From Leptospira kobayashii (GTDB lineage Bacteria > Spirochaetota > Leptospiria > Leptospirales > Leptospiraceae), in the NCBI RefSeq assembly GCF_003114835.2, contig NZ_AP025028.1, positions 496,001 to 560,000 on the forward strand: a stretch of 64,000 bases of DNA. The letters run 5' to 3'. Below are positions 46,362-56,237 of this stretch, piece after piece; the first letter of the stretch is position 1; each line of letters opens with the position of its first letter. The translations under genes were made by a program, and so were the position numbers. The notes below the pieces were generated by a model. That model was not told the origin of the DNA. It was given only the letters and a program-made list of their open reading frames with translations, and did not search any database.

Positions 46362-47966
46362 ATGAATAAAATGTTCGGTCGCCTAAAATTGGTTAGGCAA
46401 AGTATGTTTATTAACGAAAAAAAAATAATTTGGACACTTGTGATTATTTTATTTTCACTTTATTTTTTTAATTTAAAATCGGATTATTTGTCGTTTCCGA
46501 ATGATGTTCGTTTGTATGATGAATCCGATAGTTTGGAAAAAGGCTTGAACTTTTCTTTCGGTGAAAAACTGCAGGACGGTTATTTTTATTTTTCATTTTA
46601 TAAGTTTCTAAGTTTTTTTGAAAATAACAATGTAGATCTATATTTTCTAATGTACTATTGTCTTTTTTCCAGTTTGATCGTGGGAATTGCTTTAGGGACT
46701 AAAATAGCGTATAATAAATTTGTACATGTAGTGATATACTTACTTTACTTTGTTTTCTTTCTGATGAGCCCAAGTATCATTCAAGTATGGCCTTTTATTA
46801 CTATTTTTTCCAGTTTGCTTTTATCGATTCTTCTATTGGTCTCAAATAATAAAAATTGTTACATTTTTTTGCCGTTATTAACATTCGTTTTGGTTTTTAC
46901 AAGACCTGAATTTATTTTGAGTTTTTATCTAACCTTGATATTTATAATATTCTATATTTGGAAACACTTTGATTCGATTCCAAAAAAAAATTATTTTTAT
47001 TTTATACCGTTCCTTGTTTTACTTCTGGCAATCGTGATTTTTTACAACCCGACCAAAGGATCACGTTCAATCATTGCGTTTGGCCAGCATTATTCATTGA
47101 GGTTGGCTTTGAATGGAACAATTTCGGTGGATCCTTGGACGAATTGGGAAAGTGTTCTATTGGATCATTTTCAAGAAAAAGACAGTTTGATTAAAATCGT
47201 TACGAATCATCCTGAGAAATTTCTCCGGCATGTTGCGGAAAATATTGGAGGCTGTGTAGTAGAAATATCGAATGTCCTTAACCTTGATATTCCTTTCACG
47301 ATCGTATTACTTATATTTGTTTATATTTTTTCTTTTTGCTTGGGGCTGTATCAATTGATATTTTCTCGGGAAACAAAATATTTATCGGTTGTTGCCTGGG
47401 TTTTGTCATTGCCTCCGCTCATAGGGGTTTTGTTGATTTTCCCAAGAACACATTATATTTTGCAGCTTTCCGTTCCGTTTTTATACATGATGTATGAGAC
47501 GTTTGAATTTCTATTTTCTAAAATAAAATTGAAGAAAGTTCATTATGTATTCTTTTTATCGATTTTTGTTTGGGTATCATTGGATCAAATATATCTTAAA
47601 GCAAAAGGAAAGCAGTATGATCTTAACAATCCGTGCTCTAATATTTCCCTCGCCTTCATTCTGAATAATACTCATTTGGATGGAATCAAGTTTTTGACTA
47701 CAAGAGGTCGAATATGTATGTACTATAAGGGGTCTTGTGAAGATATACGAGAGTATAATAAAAATTCATCGTTCGATGCTTTCGTTAATAATAATAATAT
47801 CAATTTAATTCTTCTTGATAAGGCTTTGATCAATGATAGTCGGTTTGTAAACGATTTTGAATTTAAAAATTTTCTGAAAAACAATTACAGTACTCAACAA
47901 TATAGTTTTAAGCCTCTGAAAGTCTGGAATTGTTCTAATCAGGTTTTACTCAGAAGGGACAATTAA
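46362..47966 (+). CDS. AT-rich polytopic membrane protein, GT-C-like
   Basis: 534 residues with about eleven hydrophobic segments and large loops. After the first helix the loop has LYDESDSLEKGLNFSFGEKL, with acidic residues at a place where GT-C enzymes (dolichyl-phosphate-mannose type) carry their catalytic Asp; this is only suggestive. A C-terminal globular part of about 120 residues follows the last helix. Base composition is clearly more AT-rich than in the neighbours and codon use differs (AAT, AAA, TTA), which hints at acquisition by transfer. It starts one base after mtnC ends. Confidence 0.6.
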   Translation: MNKMFGRLKLVRQSMFINEKKIIWTLVIILFSLYFFNLKSDYLSFPNDVRLYDESDSLEKGLNFSFGEKLQDGYFYFSFYKFLSFFENNNVDLYFLMYYCLFSSLIVGIALGTKIAYNKFVHVVIYLLYFVFFLMSPSIIQVWPFITIFSSLLLSILLLVSNNKNCYIFLPLLTFVLVFTRPEFILSFYLTLIFIIFYIWKHFDSIPKKNYFYFIPFLVLLLAIVIFYNPTKGSRSIIAFGQHYSLRLALNGTISVDPWTNWESVLLDHFQEKDSLIKIVTNHPEKFLRHVAENIGGCVVEISNVLNLDIPFTIVLLIFVYIFSFCLGLYQLIFSRETKYLSVVAWVLSLPPLIGVLLIFPRTHYILQLSVPFLYMMYETFEFLFSKIKLKKVHYVFFLSIFVWVSLDQIYLKAKGKQYDLNNPCSNISLAFILNNTHLDGIKFLTTRGRICMYYKGSCEDIREYNKNSSFDAFVNNNNINLILLDKALINDSRFVNDFEFKNFLKNNYSTQQYSFKPLKVWNCSNQVLLRRDN

Positions 47967-48009
47967 GATTAAGAAGAGACGTGGAGTGGGATTTCAACCA
48001 ATCAGAAAC

Positions 48010-50010
48010 TTATTTTTTCTTTTTCTTTAAATCCGGCAGTTTGATTTCGATTTCCTTCAAGCGGCTCCAAATCTTTTTTAAAGTGACCTTCCAGTCTTCT
48101 TTGGCAACCGGTGCCTTGGCTGGAGAAGGGGATATGCCTGGCTGTTTGATCGGCATTTGCGCCTGATTAGGAGCGGTTGCTTTTAGCCCGAGATCAATCT
48201 TCAGATATTTACGTTTGATGATTTTGAAATCCATTTTTGCACCCAATAGGCGTGCGATTTCCTGGATAATTGCCCATTTGACTTTATTAGGTGAGAGCGT
48301 TTCATAGCTTTCTATCAATTCGTTAAAAAGCCTTGTTGTGACTTTCGGATTCGAATGGAAAAGTAAAAACCGGAAATGTACATTTCCTTTCAAGTCTTGC
48401 GTGATGATCAAATCGTTATGGGAAAATTCTTTAAAAGGAGGAAAGTCCACCAAACGAACGACGATGGAATTTACCAAATCCAAACTATTGTAAATTTCAG
48501 TATCCGGATGCACTTTAATGGAATATGTAATCTCATCGTCCGGAATTACATCTTTGATAAAGCTGACAAAATTAATTTGATCACGGAATGGAACTTCCTT
48601 CATTACTTCCAAACGGGAAAGTTCGATGATATCATCCATTACCGAATCAATGGATGATTGAATCCCCATCACTTCCTTCAAGATGATTTTTTCTTTTGCT
48701 TTTTCCACGCCTTCCCGGAAGGTTTTTAATTTTTCTTTCATACTTAGCAATGGTTTGGTGATCATTGCATCCATATAGAAAAAGATTTTTTCCCGCATGG
48801 AGTCCGCTTCTTTCAAGCGATCGAATCTATTTTGCAGCTTTCTCTTCATCAGTAAAAATTGAAAACGAAGTGCAAGTGTCATCAGAAGCAGATAAACCAA
48901 AAAAGAAGTCTCCAATGAGGAAACGGCTCCCAAGTAACCTCTTTCAATTAAGATTTCCTTTAAAATTGCATATAACAAGTAGCAGAGGGCAAGAATATGA
49001 ATCCAGGCACCACGCACATTATCTTTCAATTTCTGGATTGTCAGATAAACGGCATATCCGATTACAAACAGCAAATGAATGTCCCAATATCCTATAAAAT
49101 TATACCAAAACACCGGTTTGGGGATAATCAGGAATACCAGCAAAAATACCAATTGAAAGACCAGGTAAACCAATTGGTATTTGAAGCGCTTCAGTTCAAA
49201 AAAGTCCTGAATGAATTTGATGAATGCGTAAGGTAGGATGAGCAAAAATCCGTACTCTATGAACTTATACCCGGTGAAGTTGTCCCAAAGGAAAAAACGG
49301 CTCTCATTGCGAGACAATTCAAAGGCTGAGAAGATCAATGCGAGGATACTAAAACTCAAATATTCTTTCTTATCTCTCATCTTGAAATAATTGATAAAGA
49401 AAAACAGAGCGATGAAAAGATAAAATCCGACAAATATCAGTTCTACGAGAGAATCATACAGGTTTTTCTCTATCGCTTCTTCATAGGTCAAAATCCGAAT
49501 CGGCCCTGTGATGATCCCCGCCGATGTGCTTAAATCGGAATCAATCTTGATAACGATATTATTTTCGCCTTCCAGAATCAAATTATGAGGAATAGGATAA
49601 ATGCGCGGTCTTCCGAAAGAATAAAGATCCGGTTTCTCTCCGAAAGGAGAATTATTTTTACCGATTAACACTCCATTGATGAAGACTTCGTCGGATTGGT
49701 AGATTCGTCCCAATTGGAGTGCAAGAGATTGATCATGTTGATCTTTTGTGATCTCGAAGGATTTACGAATCCAAATCGGACCTCGATAAGAACGATTGAT
49801 GTTTCTGAAATTTCCGGGGACGGTAGTAAGCTCTAGGGAACTAATATTAAAGTCGGGATTTAAAATTTCAGTAGAAGGATCAAATTGAATTCCCCAGTCT
49901 TCGCCTTGCAAAGAAACGGCAATCGAATTTTCATTTCCCGTTCGACTGCAATTTAGAAATAAAACAAGAACAGTCGTTAATGATAAGATACTTAAAGAAC
50001 GTATCTTCAT
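48010..50010 (-). CDS. acylated 7TMR-DISM protein with degenerate histidine-kinase region
   Basis: 666 residues. The lipoprotein signal (ILSLTTVLVLFLNC) is followed by a jelly-roll domain with the GH2-like sugar-binding look (PIWIRKSFEI, LGRIYQSDEVFINGVLIGKN, ENNIVIKI), seven membrane helices (about 185-390), and a cytoplasmic part. The dimerisation region (MREKIFFYMDAMITKPLLSMKEKL) has no His at the acceptor place, and N-, G1- and G2-boxes are not recognisable, so it is probably a pseudokinase. A Lys-rich tail ends it. It overlaps the preceding kinase-like gene by four bases and belongs to the fliG/fliH run. Confidence 0.72.
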   Translation of the reverse strand: MKIRSLSILSLTTVLVLFLNCSRTGNENSIAVSLQGEDWGIQFDPSTEILNPDFNISSLELTTVPGNFRNINRSYRGPIWIRKSFEITKDQHDQSLALQLGRIYQSDEVFINGVLIGKNNSPFGEKPDLYSFGRPRIYPIPHNLILEGENNIVIKIDSDLSTSAGIITGPIRILTYEEAIEKNLYDSLVELIFVGFYLFIALFFFINYFKMRDKKEYLSFSILALIFSAFELSRNESRFFLWDNFTGYKFIEYGFLLILPYAFIKFIQDFFELKRFKYQLVYLVFQLVFLLVFLIIPKPVFWYNFIGYWDIHLLFVIGYAVYLTIQKLKDNVRGAWIHILALCYLLYAILKEILIERGYLGAVSSLETSFLVYLLLMTLALRFQFLLMKRKLQNRFDRLKEADSMREKIFFYMDAMITKPLLSMKEKLKTFREGVEKAKEKIILKEVMGIQSSIDSVMDDIIELSRLEVMKEVPFRDQINFVSFIKDVIPDDEITYSIKVHPDTEIYNSLDLVNSIVVRLVDFPPFKEFSHNDLIITQDLKGNVHFRFLLFHSNPKVTTRLFNELIESYETLSPNKVKWAIIQEIARLLGAKMDFKIIKRKYLKIDLGLKATAPNQAQMPIKQPGISPSPAKAPVAKEDWKVTLKKIWSRLKEIEIKLPDLKKKKK

Positions 50011-51965
50011 ATTTTTTTACCTTTTTCAGGTATTTTTACCGTAAATTTTGCGCCCATTCCCTCGGCGGATTTTAAAGTGACATTTCCACCCAAAAAATTC
50101 GACGTTGCTTGTACAAGTGTCAGACCGATTCCCGCACCGGGTATTTCGTTTTTACTTTCTTTATAGCCGCGGACAAATTTCTGAAATATGGTCTCCATTT
50201 CGATTTGACTCATTCCCAAACCTTCATCGGTGACCACAAGATAATGAAATCCGTCTCTATTGTAAAATTCAATGCTGACTTCCGTTTTTACATCCGTATA
50301 AATATAAGCGTTTTCGACTAAGTTCCGTAACATGGCAAAAATCAATTCGGGAGCTTGGAGTATTTCCAGGTTGTCGGGTTTCACTTCGATGCTTGTATTT
50401 TTTCTTCTTTGACCCAAATGATTTTCAATGGAGGAAACGCAGGACTGGATCAATTCTTTGATATGGAAACTTTCCCATTTTGGCTGATATGTTTTTTCTT
50501 CCAGTTGTTTTAAAAGCAAAGCTTCCTCTACCATATAACTCATGTAAGATATGTGATCTTCCGCTTGTTTGATTACATCTGCGGTCGAGGTAACTGCGAC
50601 TTTTGCGGACTTTGTTTTGGTCTTAGTTGCTTTCGGTTTGGGAGCAGGTCTTGAAATTTTATCCAAAGCAAGATAGATTTTTTCCATCCCCGATTTGAAC
50701 TCGCTGGATAGGTTAAGTAAAAATCCTGTTTTTACTTTTTCCATTTGGATCAGTTCTTTTTCCTGATCCATGAAATTACGCAAACCGAGAACCATATCGT
50801 TGGAAAGTTGAATCGAAATCATTACCAGAAAAACCAAAAATCCCAGAAAGAGTGTACCGGGAAAATTGATGATTTCCAAAGCGGATAGGCTATCGATTAA
50901 AATCGTGGGAAGTAAAGATATAAGTCCTATGATGATATAACGAAGTTTTGCGATATTTTCTTTTCCGTGTTTGATGAATAAATATGCACCGAGTCCGAGT
51001 GCCACCGGCAATCCGTAATTAAAAAGCGCAATGACCAGAATCCAGGATTTCGGTGTGCGAAAGAATAATGTGACTATGAATAAAATCGTAAGATAAACTT
51101 CGTATCCTAACAAAACCATGTTTCTTTTTATCTTCAGATATTGGTGGAGAAAGTTGATAAAGAAAACAGGAAGACAGATGAGTATCAGAAGCTCGGCCAC
51201 ATAGGACCAGGTGAAATTATCAAATAAGATGTTTCTATGTTGGGTACGGAGCAGTACGTAAATTCCAATAAAGATGGAAAAAAGTGCAAAAAAGAAATTT
51301 TCCCCCGTGCGTCCCCGTACAATGGAACCTACAAGAAAGTATATTCCCATAAAAATAAATACATAACCGCAAACCATAGGAAATACTTCGCTGATAAACA
51401 TCGCTTCGCGTAACGTGCGTTCTTTGCTTATGATCGGTGCGACTTTCAATCCGTTTAAATTGGTCGCAGCGTAGATTCTGATCGCGATTATATTGTTGCC
51501 TGCTTTTAAAAGATGAGTAGGAAGGGAATAGATTCTCAGTTTTTGGAAATCGACTTCCAGTTTGGGAAGAACCGATCCGGTTTTGCCCACCAGAGTTCCA
51601 TTCAAATACAATTCATCTATATCTCTGATCCTTCCCAGTTGGATTGCGATCGGTTCCGTCGGCGTTGTGAAATTTTCAGGGAGTACAAAATTGCAACGAT
51701 ACCAATGATATCCTGTTAGGTTTTCCGTTTTGGAAATTCCGTAGTCCGGAACGGATCTTCTCACCCAAAAACTTTCTTCTACGATTTCATCTCTCCAATC
51801 CAGGTTGTCGCCTTTTCGAAACTGCCAGTTATCCACCAGTTTGATGGGTTCGTCCCAGGATGAAATAAAAGCCCCGCAGGATTCCGCCTTAAGTTCAGAA
51901 GATAGGAATACTACGAGGAGGGTGGCACCTAACCCCAGTTTTGATAAAAAAGACAAACGCATCAT
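50007..51965 (-). CDS. 7TMR-DISM histidine-kinase-like protein lacking the phospho-acceptor His
   Basis: 652 residues. Signal peptide (SFLSKLGLGATLLVVFLSSELKA), a jelly-roll domain (LTGYHWYRCNFVLP, LGRIRDIDELYLNGTLVGKT), seven membrane helices (about 190-395) and a kinase part. The acceptor helix reads KTGFLLNLSSEFKSGMEKI, with Ser at the place of the usual His (SHE). The ATPase domain is intact: NLVENAYIYT, DEGLGMS, GAGIGLTLV. A Lys/Thr/Ala-rich insertion interrupts the dimerisation helices. So it can probably bind ATP but not phosphorylate itself in the normal way. It overlaps fliH upstream by four bases and the next kinase-like gene downstream by four. Confidence 0.78.
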   Translation of the reverse strand: MMRLSFLSKLGLGATLLVVFLSSELKAESCGAFISSWDEPIKLVDNWQFRKGDNLDWRDEIVEESFWVRRSVPDYGISKTENLTGYHWYRCNFVLPENFTTPTEPIAIQLGRIRDIDELYLNGTLVGKTGSVLPKLEVDFQKLRIYSLPTHLLKAGNNIIAIRIYAATNLNGLKVAPIISKERTLREAMFISEVFPMVCGYVFIFMGIYFLVGSIVRGRTGENFFFALFSIFIGIYVLLRTQHRNILFDNFTWSYVAELLILICLPVFFINFLHQYLKIKRNMVLLGYEVYLTILFIVTLFFRTPKSWILVIALFNYGLPVALGLGAYLFIKHGKENIAKLRYIIIGLISLLPTILIDSLSALEIINFPGTLFLGFLVFLVMISIQLSNDMVLGLRNFMDQEKELIQMEKVKTGFLLNLSSEFKSGMEKIYLALDKISRPAPKPKATKTKTKSAKVAVTSTADVIKQAEDHISYMSYMVEEALLLKQLEEKTYQPKWESFHIKELIQSCVSSIENHLGQRRKNTSIEVKPDNLEILQAPELIFAMLRNLVENAYIYTDVKTEVSIEFYNRDGFHYLVVTDEGLGMSQIEMETIFQKFVRGYKESKNEIPGAGIGLTLVQATSNFLGGNVTLKSAEGMGAKFTVKIPEKGKKI

Positions 51966-52885
51966 ATCGGTTCGACGTTTCGAATTGCCTCTTCGATTTC
52001 TTTGAGCTGAGTGGAGATACGGGCATCAATTGCGCCCACGTCGGTTTCAATGATAACACCGCCGCGATCCACACGGGAGTCTTCGTAAATATTGACCTTA
52101 CGGAGAGATTCCATAAGTTTGATAAGTTCGTCTTTATGAGCCGTTGTAAGTTCAAGATCGGCAAAGTTAACACGAATGTCGATACGATCTCTGTCTTTGA
52201 TTCGTTTCATAGCTTCGCGTATATTATTGAGAACGATTTCCTTACGTTCGATGATTTCGTCTTTAATTACCTTACGCGCAATGACCAGGATCATTTCCAC
52301 CATTTGTTTTTCGGAAGCGGCGATCATTTCTTCACGGATGTCGATCGCCTTACCAATGATAGTTCCTAGTCTGTCGATGAGTCGTCTGACTTCCCCTTGG
52401 CCTTTTTTGAATCCTACTTCGCGGCCCGCATCATAGCCTTTTTGGTAAGCTTCGTGTTCGATCTCAGCCTGTTTCATTTCGGCTTCTTTGATCATCCTTT
52501 CCACTTCCATCTTGGCGCGATCCAGGATTTGTTCCGCTTTGGCACGGCCTGAATCTTCTTCCAGTTTGATTTTCTCTTTCGAGTCCTGGATCATTTGGAA
52601 GGCTTTGGTTCTACCTTCGTCTTCGATTTCTTTTGCGTGTTTTTTTGCGTCTTCTAAAAGTTGTCTGACTTGTTCTTCGGTTTCTTGTCTGTATCTTTGG
52701 AGTTCCGCCTCGATCTCTTCAATGGAAGGACCTTGGTATTGTTCGATGATATTTCCTTCTTGATCGATTTCAAAATCATCTTGCTCGTCAGTTTTATGAA
52801 ATTTTTTATACTTATCCGGAAGTTGAATCTCAACTTCTTCTTGTAAGTCGGCAATTTGAATGGGTTTGAATACTAGCTTTGCCAT
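51962..52885 (-). CDS. fliH: flagellar assembly protein FliH
   Basis: 307 residues. The N-terminal part has a long charged coiled coil (EEIEAELQRYRQETEEQVRQLLEDAKKHAKEIED, continuing to about 155). Then comes the YQKGYDAGREVGFKKGQGEVRRLID linker and the C-terminal domain with QMVEMILVIARKVIKDEIIERKEIVLNNIREAMKRIKDRDRIDIRVN and GGVIIETDVGAIDARISTQLKEIEEAI. These are the marks of FliH, the regulator of the export ATPase FliI at the base of the flagellum. FliI itself is not in this run. It lies four bases after the fliG-like gene and overlaps the kinase-like gene that follows. Confidence 0.9.
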   Translation of the reverse strand: MAKLVFKPIQIADLQEEVEIQLPDKYKKFHKTDEQDDFEIDQEGNIIEQYQGPSIEEIEAELQRYRQETEEQVRQLLEDAKKHAKEIEDEGRTKAFQMIQDSKEKIKLEEDSGRAKAEQILDRAKMEVERMIKEAEMKQAEIEHEAYQKGYDAGREVGFKKGQGEVRRLIDRLGTIIGKAIDIREEMIAASEKQMVEMILVIARKVIKDEIIERKEIVLNNIREAMKRIKDRDRIDIRVNFADLELTTAHKDELIKLMESLRKVNIYEDSRVDRGGVIIETDVGAIDARISTQLKEIEEAIRNVEPI

Positions 52886-52889
52886 GTCC

Positions 52890-53969
52890 TTACTTCATTC
52901 TCCAAAGTTTCAGTTTACCTTCTTCGATTTCTTCCCGCAAACGATCGAGTACGCCTTTTTGGGCTTCTTCGATCTCAGCCAAAGAAACGGGACCTAACGA
53001 GTCCCATTCGACACGGATGTCCTTTGCGAGCCATGCCTCAAGGTTTTCGAAGATGGACTCTTTAAATGAAGTCTCAACTCCTTTCAATGCGCAGGCTATC
53101 ACTAAAGGATGGATCTCTGAGAAAAAACGAGTGAGACTCGTTCGTCCCAAATAGAGCAGATCCTCCATTCGAAAGTAATGTTCTATTATAGTTTCGGCAA
53201 ATTCGGGGCTTTTTTTCTGTATTCGGTCGATTAAATTTTGCGTTTGGGAAAAAGGAAGGCGGGTCAGAATCTCGCCCGCTGTTTTGGCTTTGCGGTTTTT
53301 CACCTTGGAAACGGGAAGTTTTTTGGAGATTAGGTCGGATTTGAATCGCAGAAACCGTTCCAGTTCGTCCCTCTCCCTTTCCGAATGGAAATCAATCTGG
53401 GATATGGCAAAAATAATCTCTTCCCGGATGGGATCGGGATAATCTGCGATCACAAGGGAGGCTTCTTCCGGGTCGGAAAAGGAAAGCAGTCTGGCGATCG
53501 TTCTCGGGGATTCTTCCCTTGCCAAATGGGACAATTCTTCTCTCGTCTTTTTCTTCAAAGAATCAAGATAGGATTCATTCGAGGTTTCTTCTTTTAGCAT
53601 CTCTTCCAAAAACCGAACTAGTTGCTGATCGTCGGATTGATTCGGAAACGACCGGTCGGACTCCCGCGCCTCTGCGGGGGAATACAGGCGGTCTACTGGG
53701 ATTTCGGAAAGAGACTGCTTTGTGGATGCTTTGGATTTTGTTGGCTTTCCTTTTAAAAATTCGTTGAATGAGATTAGAATGTTTTGTTCTTCTTTCGGAG
53801 TGGGTTTACTATTTGGATTTACTTTTTCGAGTAATTTTTCGATTTCTTCCGATCTTAAGTGATCGAATACGGAATCTGGCAAATACCTTCCTAAAATTTG
53901 GTAGGCAAGGGCTGCTTTGTTTTTGCCAGAATTTCTTTGCATTTGGGTGACATAGTAAGATGTACTCAT
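52890..53969 (-). CDS. fliG: FliG-like flagellar motor switch protein (divergent paralogue)
   Basis: 359 residues. The middle domain reads LSHLAREESPRTIARLLSFSDPEEASLVIADYPDPIREEIIFAIS, like the FliG ARM-M region. The C-domain reads LLYLGRTSLTRFFSEIHPLVIACALKGVETSFKESIFENL and GPVSLAEIEEAQKGVLDRLREEIEEGKL, like FliG-C. The charged torque helix is present but divergent. Spirochaetes keep more than one FliG; this looks like the less conserved type. The N-terminal part (about 1-120) is basic and Ser/Pro-rich and hard to place. It heads the fliG-fliH-kinase run and is divergent from the cyclase pair. Confidence 0.72.
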   Translation of the reverse strand: MSTSYYVTQMQRNSGKNKAALAYQILGRYLPDSVFDHLRSEEIEKLLEKVNPNSKPTPKEEQNILISFNEFLKGKPTKSKASTKQSLSEIPVDRLYSPAEARESDRSFPNQSDDQQLVRFLEEMLKEETSNESYLDSLKKKTREELSHLAREESPRTIARLLSFSDPEEASLVIADYPDPIREEIIFAISQIDFHSERERDELERFLRFKSDLISKKLPVSKVKNRKAKTAGEILTRLPFSQTQNLIDRIQKKSPEFAETIIEHYFRMEDLLYLGRTSLTRFFSEIHPLVIACALKGVETSFKESIFENLEAWLAKDIRVEWDSLGPVSLAEIEEAQKGVLDRLREEIEEGKLKLWRMK

Positions 53970-54104
53970 CCGTCGTACAAACTAATTTTTTAGTTTTTGA
54001 AAGAGATTTGGTAAAAATTAAATGAAGGTTATGTGAACTTGGTAATTTCCGCTTTGAAAGAAATCCTCCTTTCCAAAAGGGGATTAGGGCCGATTCTTGT
54101 TTTC

Positions 54105-56237
54105 ATGCAATCAAACCTTTGGCAGAAGTCTCTCTTCTTTGGGTTTGTTTTTATTTTCCTTCAGTGTAATATCCGAAATCAGGTAGACATCGTTAAAAAC
54201 GGGGTCGCAGATCTGAGTTCTTTCCCTTTTGAAAAAGGCGGGATTGCTGCCTTGGAGGGTGATTGGGAATTTTATCCGAAAGAAATCCTTTCTCATGGGA
54301 ATTCGGTGGCAACTAGCAAGAGTTATTTTAGAGTTCCCGGGCTTTGGAATGATTCTCCCGTATCTTCTTCACTCAGTGACGGAATCGGATTTGCCACTTA
54401 TAAGTTGGAAGTCATCCTGCCTCCTGAAGAAGCTAGATACGTTGTTTATGTTCCCGAGCAAAGAACCGCCTACAGATTGTATCTTACCGAAAAAGTAGGA
54501 GTACAAAGCGGTATCCCCGGTTCTCTTGCGCTCAGTTCGTATCCTAGTTTGCAAGGTCAATCGGTGTCTATCACAGCCAAAGACAAACTAACGTTTGTTC
54601 TCTTTGTTTCCAATTTTCATCATAGGGAAGGGGGAACTCTTTCTCCTCCGCTCATCGGAACGGGAGAAGCCGTCCAGGGTTATGCATTTGCCAACGGGAC
54701 GATTGATCTGGCTCTGACGGGAGCCATCTTTATGTTCGGGATTTATCATTTCATCATATTCTTCTACCGGAACAAACAGAAAGAGGCTTTTTTCTTCGGT
54801 TTGTTTTGTTTGGTTTTTGCGGTTCGCATTTTATTCACGGGAAACAAAACAATCTATGCTGTAACACCTGCTATTCCCTGGGATTTGATGATTTTTATGG
54901 AATACGCAAGCGTATTCGTTTTGGCGACTTTGTTTTTATGGTTCGTAGAAGGACTTTTTCCCAGATTCATCAGTATCAATCTGATCAAAACCATCAGTGC
55001 GGTCGTTATCTTTCATCTGATTCTTTTCCTGATTTTGAAACCGCTTTATTATACGAGATTTGAATTCGTATTTCAAATTTTCGGATTGGTTCTTGCTTCT
55101 CTGCTTCTTTTCCGGTTGGTGCAGATGTACAATCGGGGATTGCCGGAATCGGGATTGTTTTTATTCGGCTATATCTTGTTATTCGCCGGATTTTCAATAG
55201 ATATACTTTCCGCTTTTTTGGCCGAAGCTGAATTGTCCGTTTCACATCTCACTTTGTTTTTGTTTTTCGGAGTTCAATCCTCCATCATCACTCTTCGTAC
55301 TGCGCGCATTTTTGATAAAAGAAAATTGTTAAAAGAAGAATTCGAAAAATCCAACGATATCTTTATCGAAACAAATCGTTTTTATGAAAAATTCATTCCG
55401 AGAGAATTTCTCACTTACTTGGGTAAAGACAGCATCGAAAATATTTCCTTGGGAGACAGCAACCAAAGAGAGATGACTGTGCTATTTGCAGATATCTGGG
55501 AGTACTATGATATCATTTATAGTAATCCGGTAGAGGCACGAATCTTATTTACCAATTCGTATCTAGGTCGGATCGGTCCCAATATTTCCAACAACAACGG
55601 ATTTATAGACAAGTACATCGGAAGTGCCGTCATGGCGTTGTTTGACGGTGGTATTCAGGACGCGGTAAAAGCTGCGGAACAAATCCAATGGGAGTTGGAA
55701 AAATACAATGTGCGTAGAAGAGGAAACGGATTCATTCCTCTTCATGCGGGGATCGGGATTCATTCCGGTGAAACGATGCTCGGGATCATCGGAGAGTCGG
55801 AACGTATGGAAAGTACGGTGATCTCCGATACGGTCAATCTTGCCAGCCGCATTCAGGGTTTGACCAAAAAGTATTCCGCAAGGATTCTCATTAGTCTAAC
55901 ATCTCTTATGTTGCATGAAGACCTGGACAATATTCCATATCGTATTTTGGACTTCGTCCGGGTGAAGGGTAAAAAAGAAACCGTTATGATCGCGGAAGTA
56001 CTCGTTGCAGGAATAGACACCGTTTCCGATAAAAAAATCGCGAACAAAGATCTTTTTGAATCCGCTATCTTTGACTATGAAAGGGCCAATTTCGAATCGG
56101 CTTTGGAGGGCTTCAAAGCGGTTGCATTGGACAATCCCGAAGACGTTGCCGCTGAAATTTATGTAAAACGTACCGAATACAATCTGAGTGCCGGTGTAGG
56201 CGAAGATTGGGACGGAGTTTCGGATTGGGAAAAATAA
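54105..56237 (+). CDS. 7TMR-DISM class III cyclase A, missing the second metal Asp
   Basis: The ATG at 54105 gives a lipoprotein signal (LFFGFVFIFLQC); a GTG at 54033 would add 24 residues. The 710-residue product has the jelly-roll domain (LEGDWEFYP, GFATYKLEVILP, FVSNFHHREGG), seven membrane helices (about 205-405), a linker and a cyclase domain. Asp463 (FADIWEYYD) is present, but the second metal Asp is Ser507 (KYIGSAVMALF). The FT after FADI-x2 is also lost. Adenine-side and transition-state residues are kept: Lys503, Thr in MESTVISDTVNLASR, Asn578, Arg582. This equals the C2 half of an animal cyclase. The next gene overlaps its stop by one base. Confidence 0.85.
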   Translation: MQSNLWQKSLFFGFVFIFLQCNIRNQVDIVKNGVADLSSFPFEKGGIAALEGDWEFYPKEILSHGNSVATSKSYFRVPGLWNDSPVSSSLSDGIGFATYKLEVILPPEEARYVVYVPEQRTAYRLYLTEKVGVQSGIPGSLALSSYPSLQGQSVSITAKDKLTFVLFVSNFHHREGGTLSPPLIGTGEAVQGYAFANGTIDLALTGAIFMFGIYHFIIFFYRNKQKEAFFFGLFCLVFAVRILFTGNKTIYAVTPAIPWDLMIFMEYASVFVLATLFLWFVEGLFPRFISINLIKTISAVVIFHLILFLILKPLYYTRFEFVFQIFGLVLASLLLFRLVQMYNRGLPESGLFLFGYILLFAGFSIDILSAFLAEAELSVSHLTLFLFFGVQSSIITLRTARIFDKRKLLKEEFEKSNDIFIETNRFYEKFIPREFLTYLGKDSIENISLGDSNQREMTVLFADIWEYYDIIYSNPVEARILFTNSYLGRIGPNISNNNGFIDKYIGSAVMALFDGGIQDAVKAAEQIQWELEKYNVRRRGNGFIPLHAGIGIHSGETMLGIIGESERMESTVISDTVNLASRIQGLTKKYSARILISLTSLMLHEDLDNIPYRILDFVRVKGKKETVMIAEVLVAGIDTVSDKKIANKDLFESAIFDYERANFESALEGFKAVALDNPEDVAAEIYVKRTEYNLSAGVGEDWDGVSDWEK

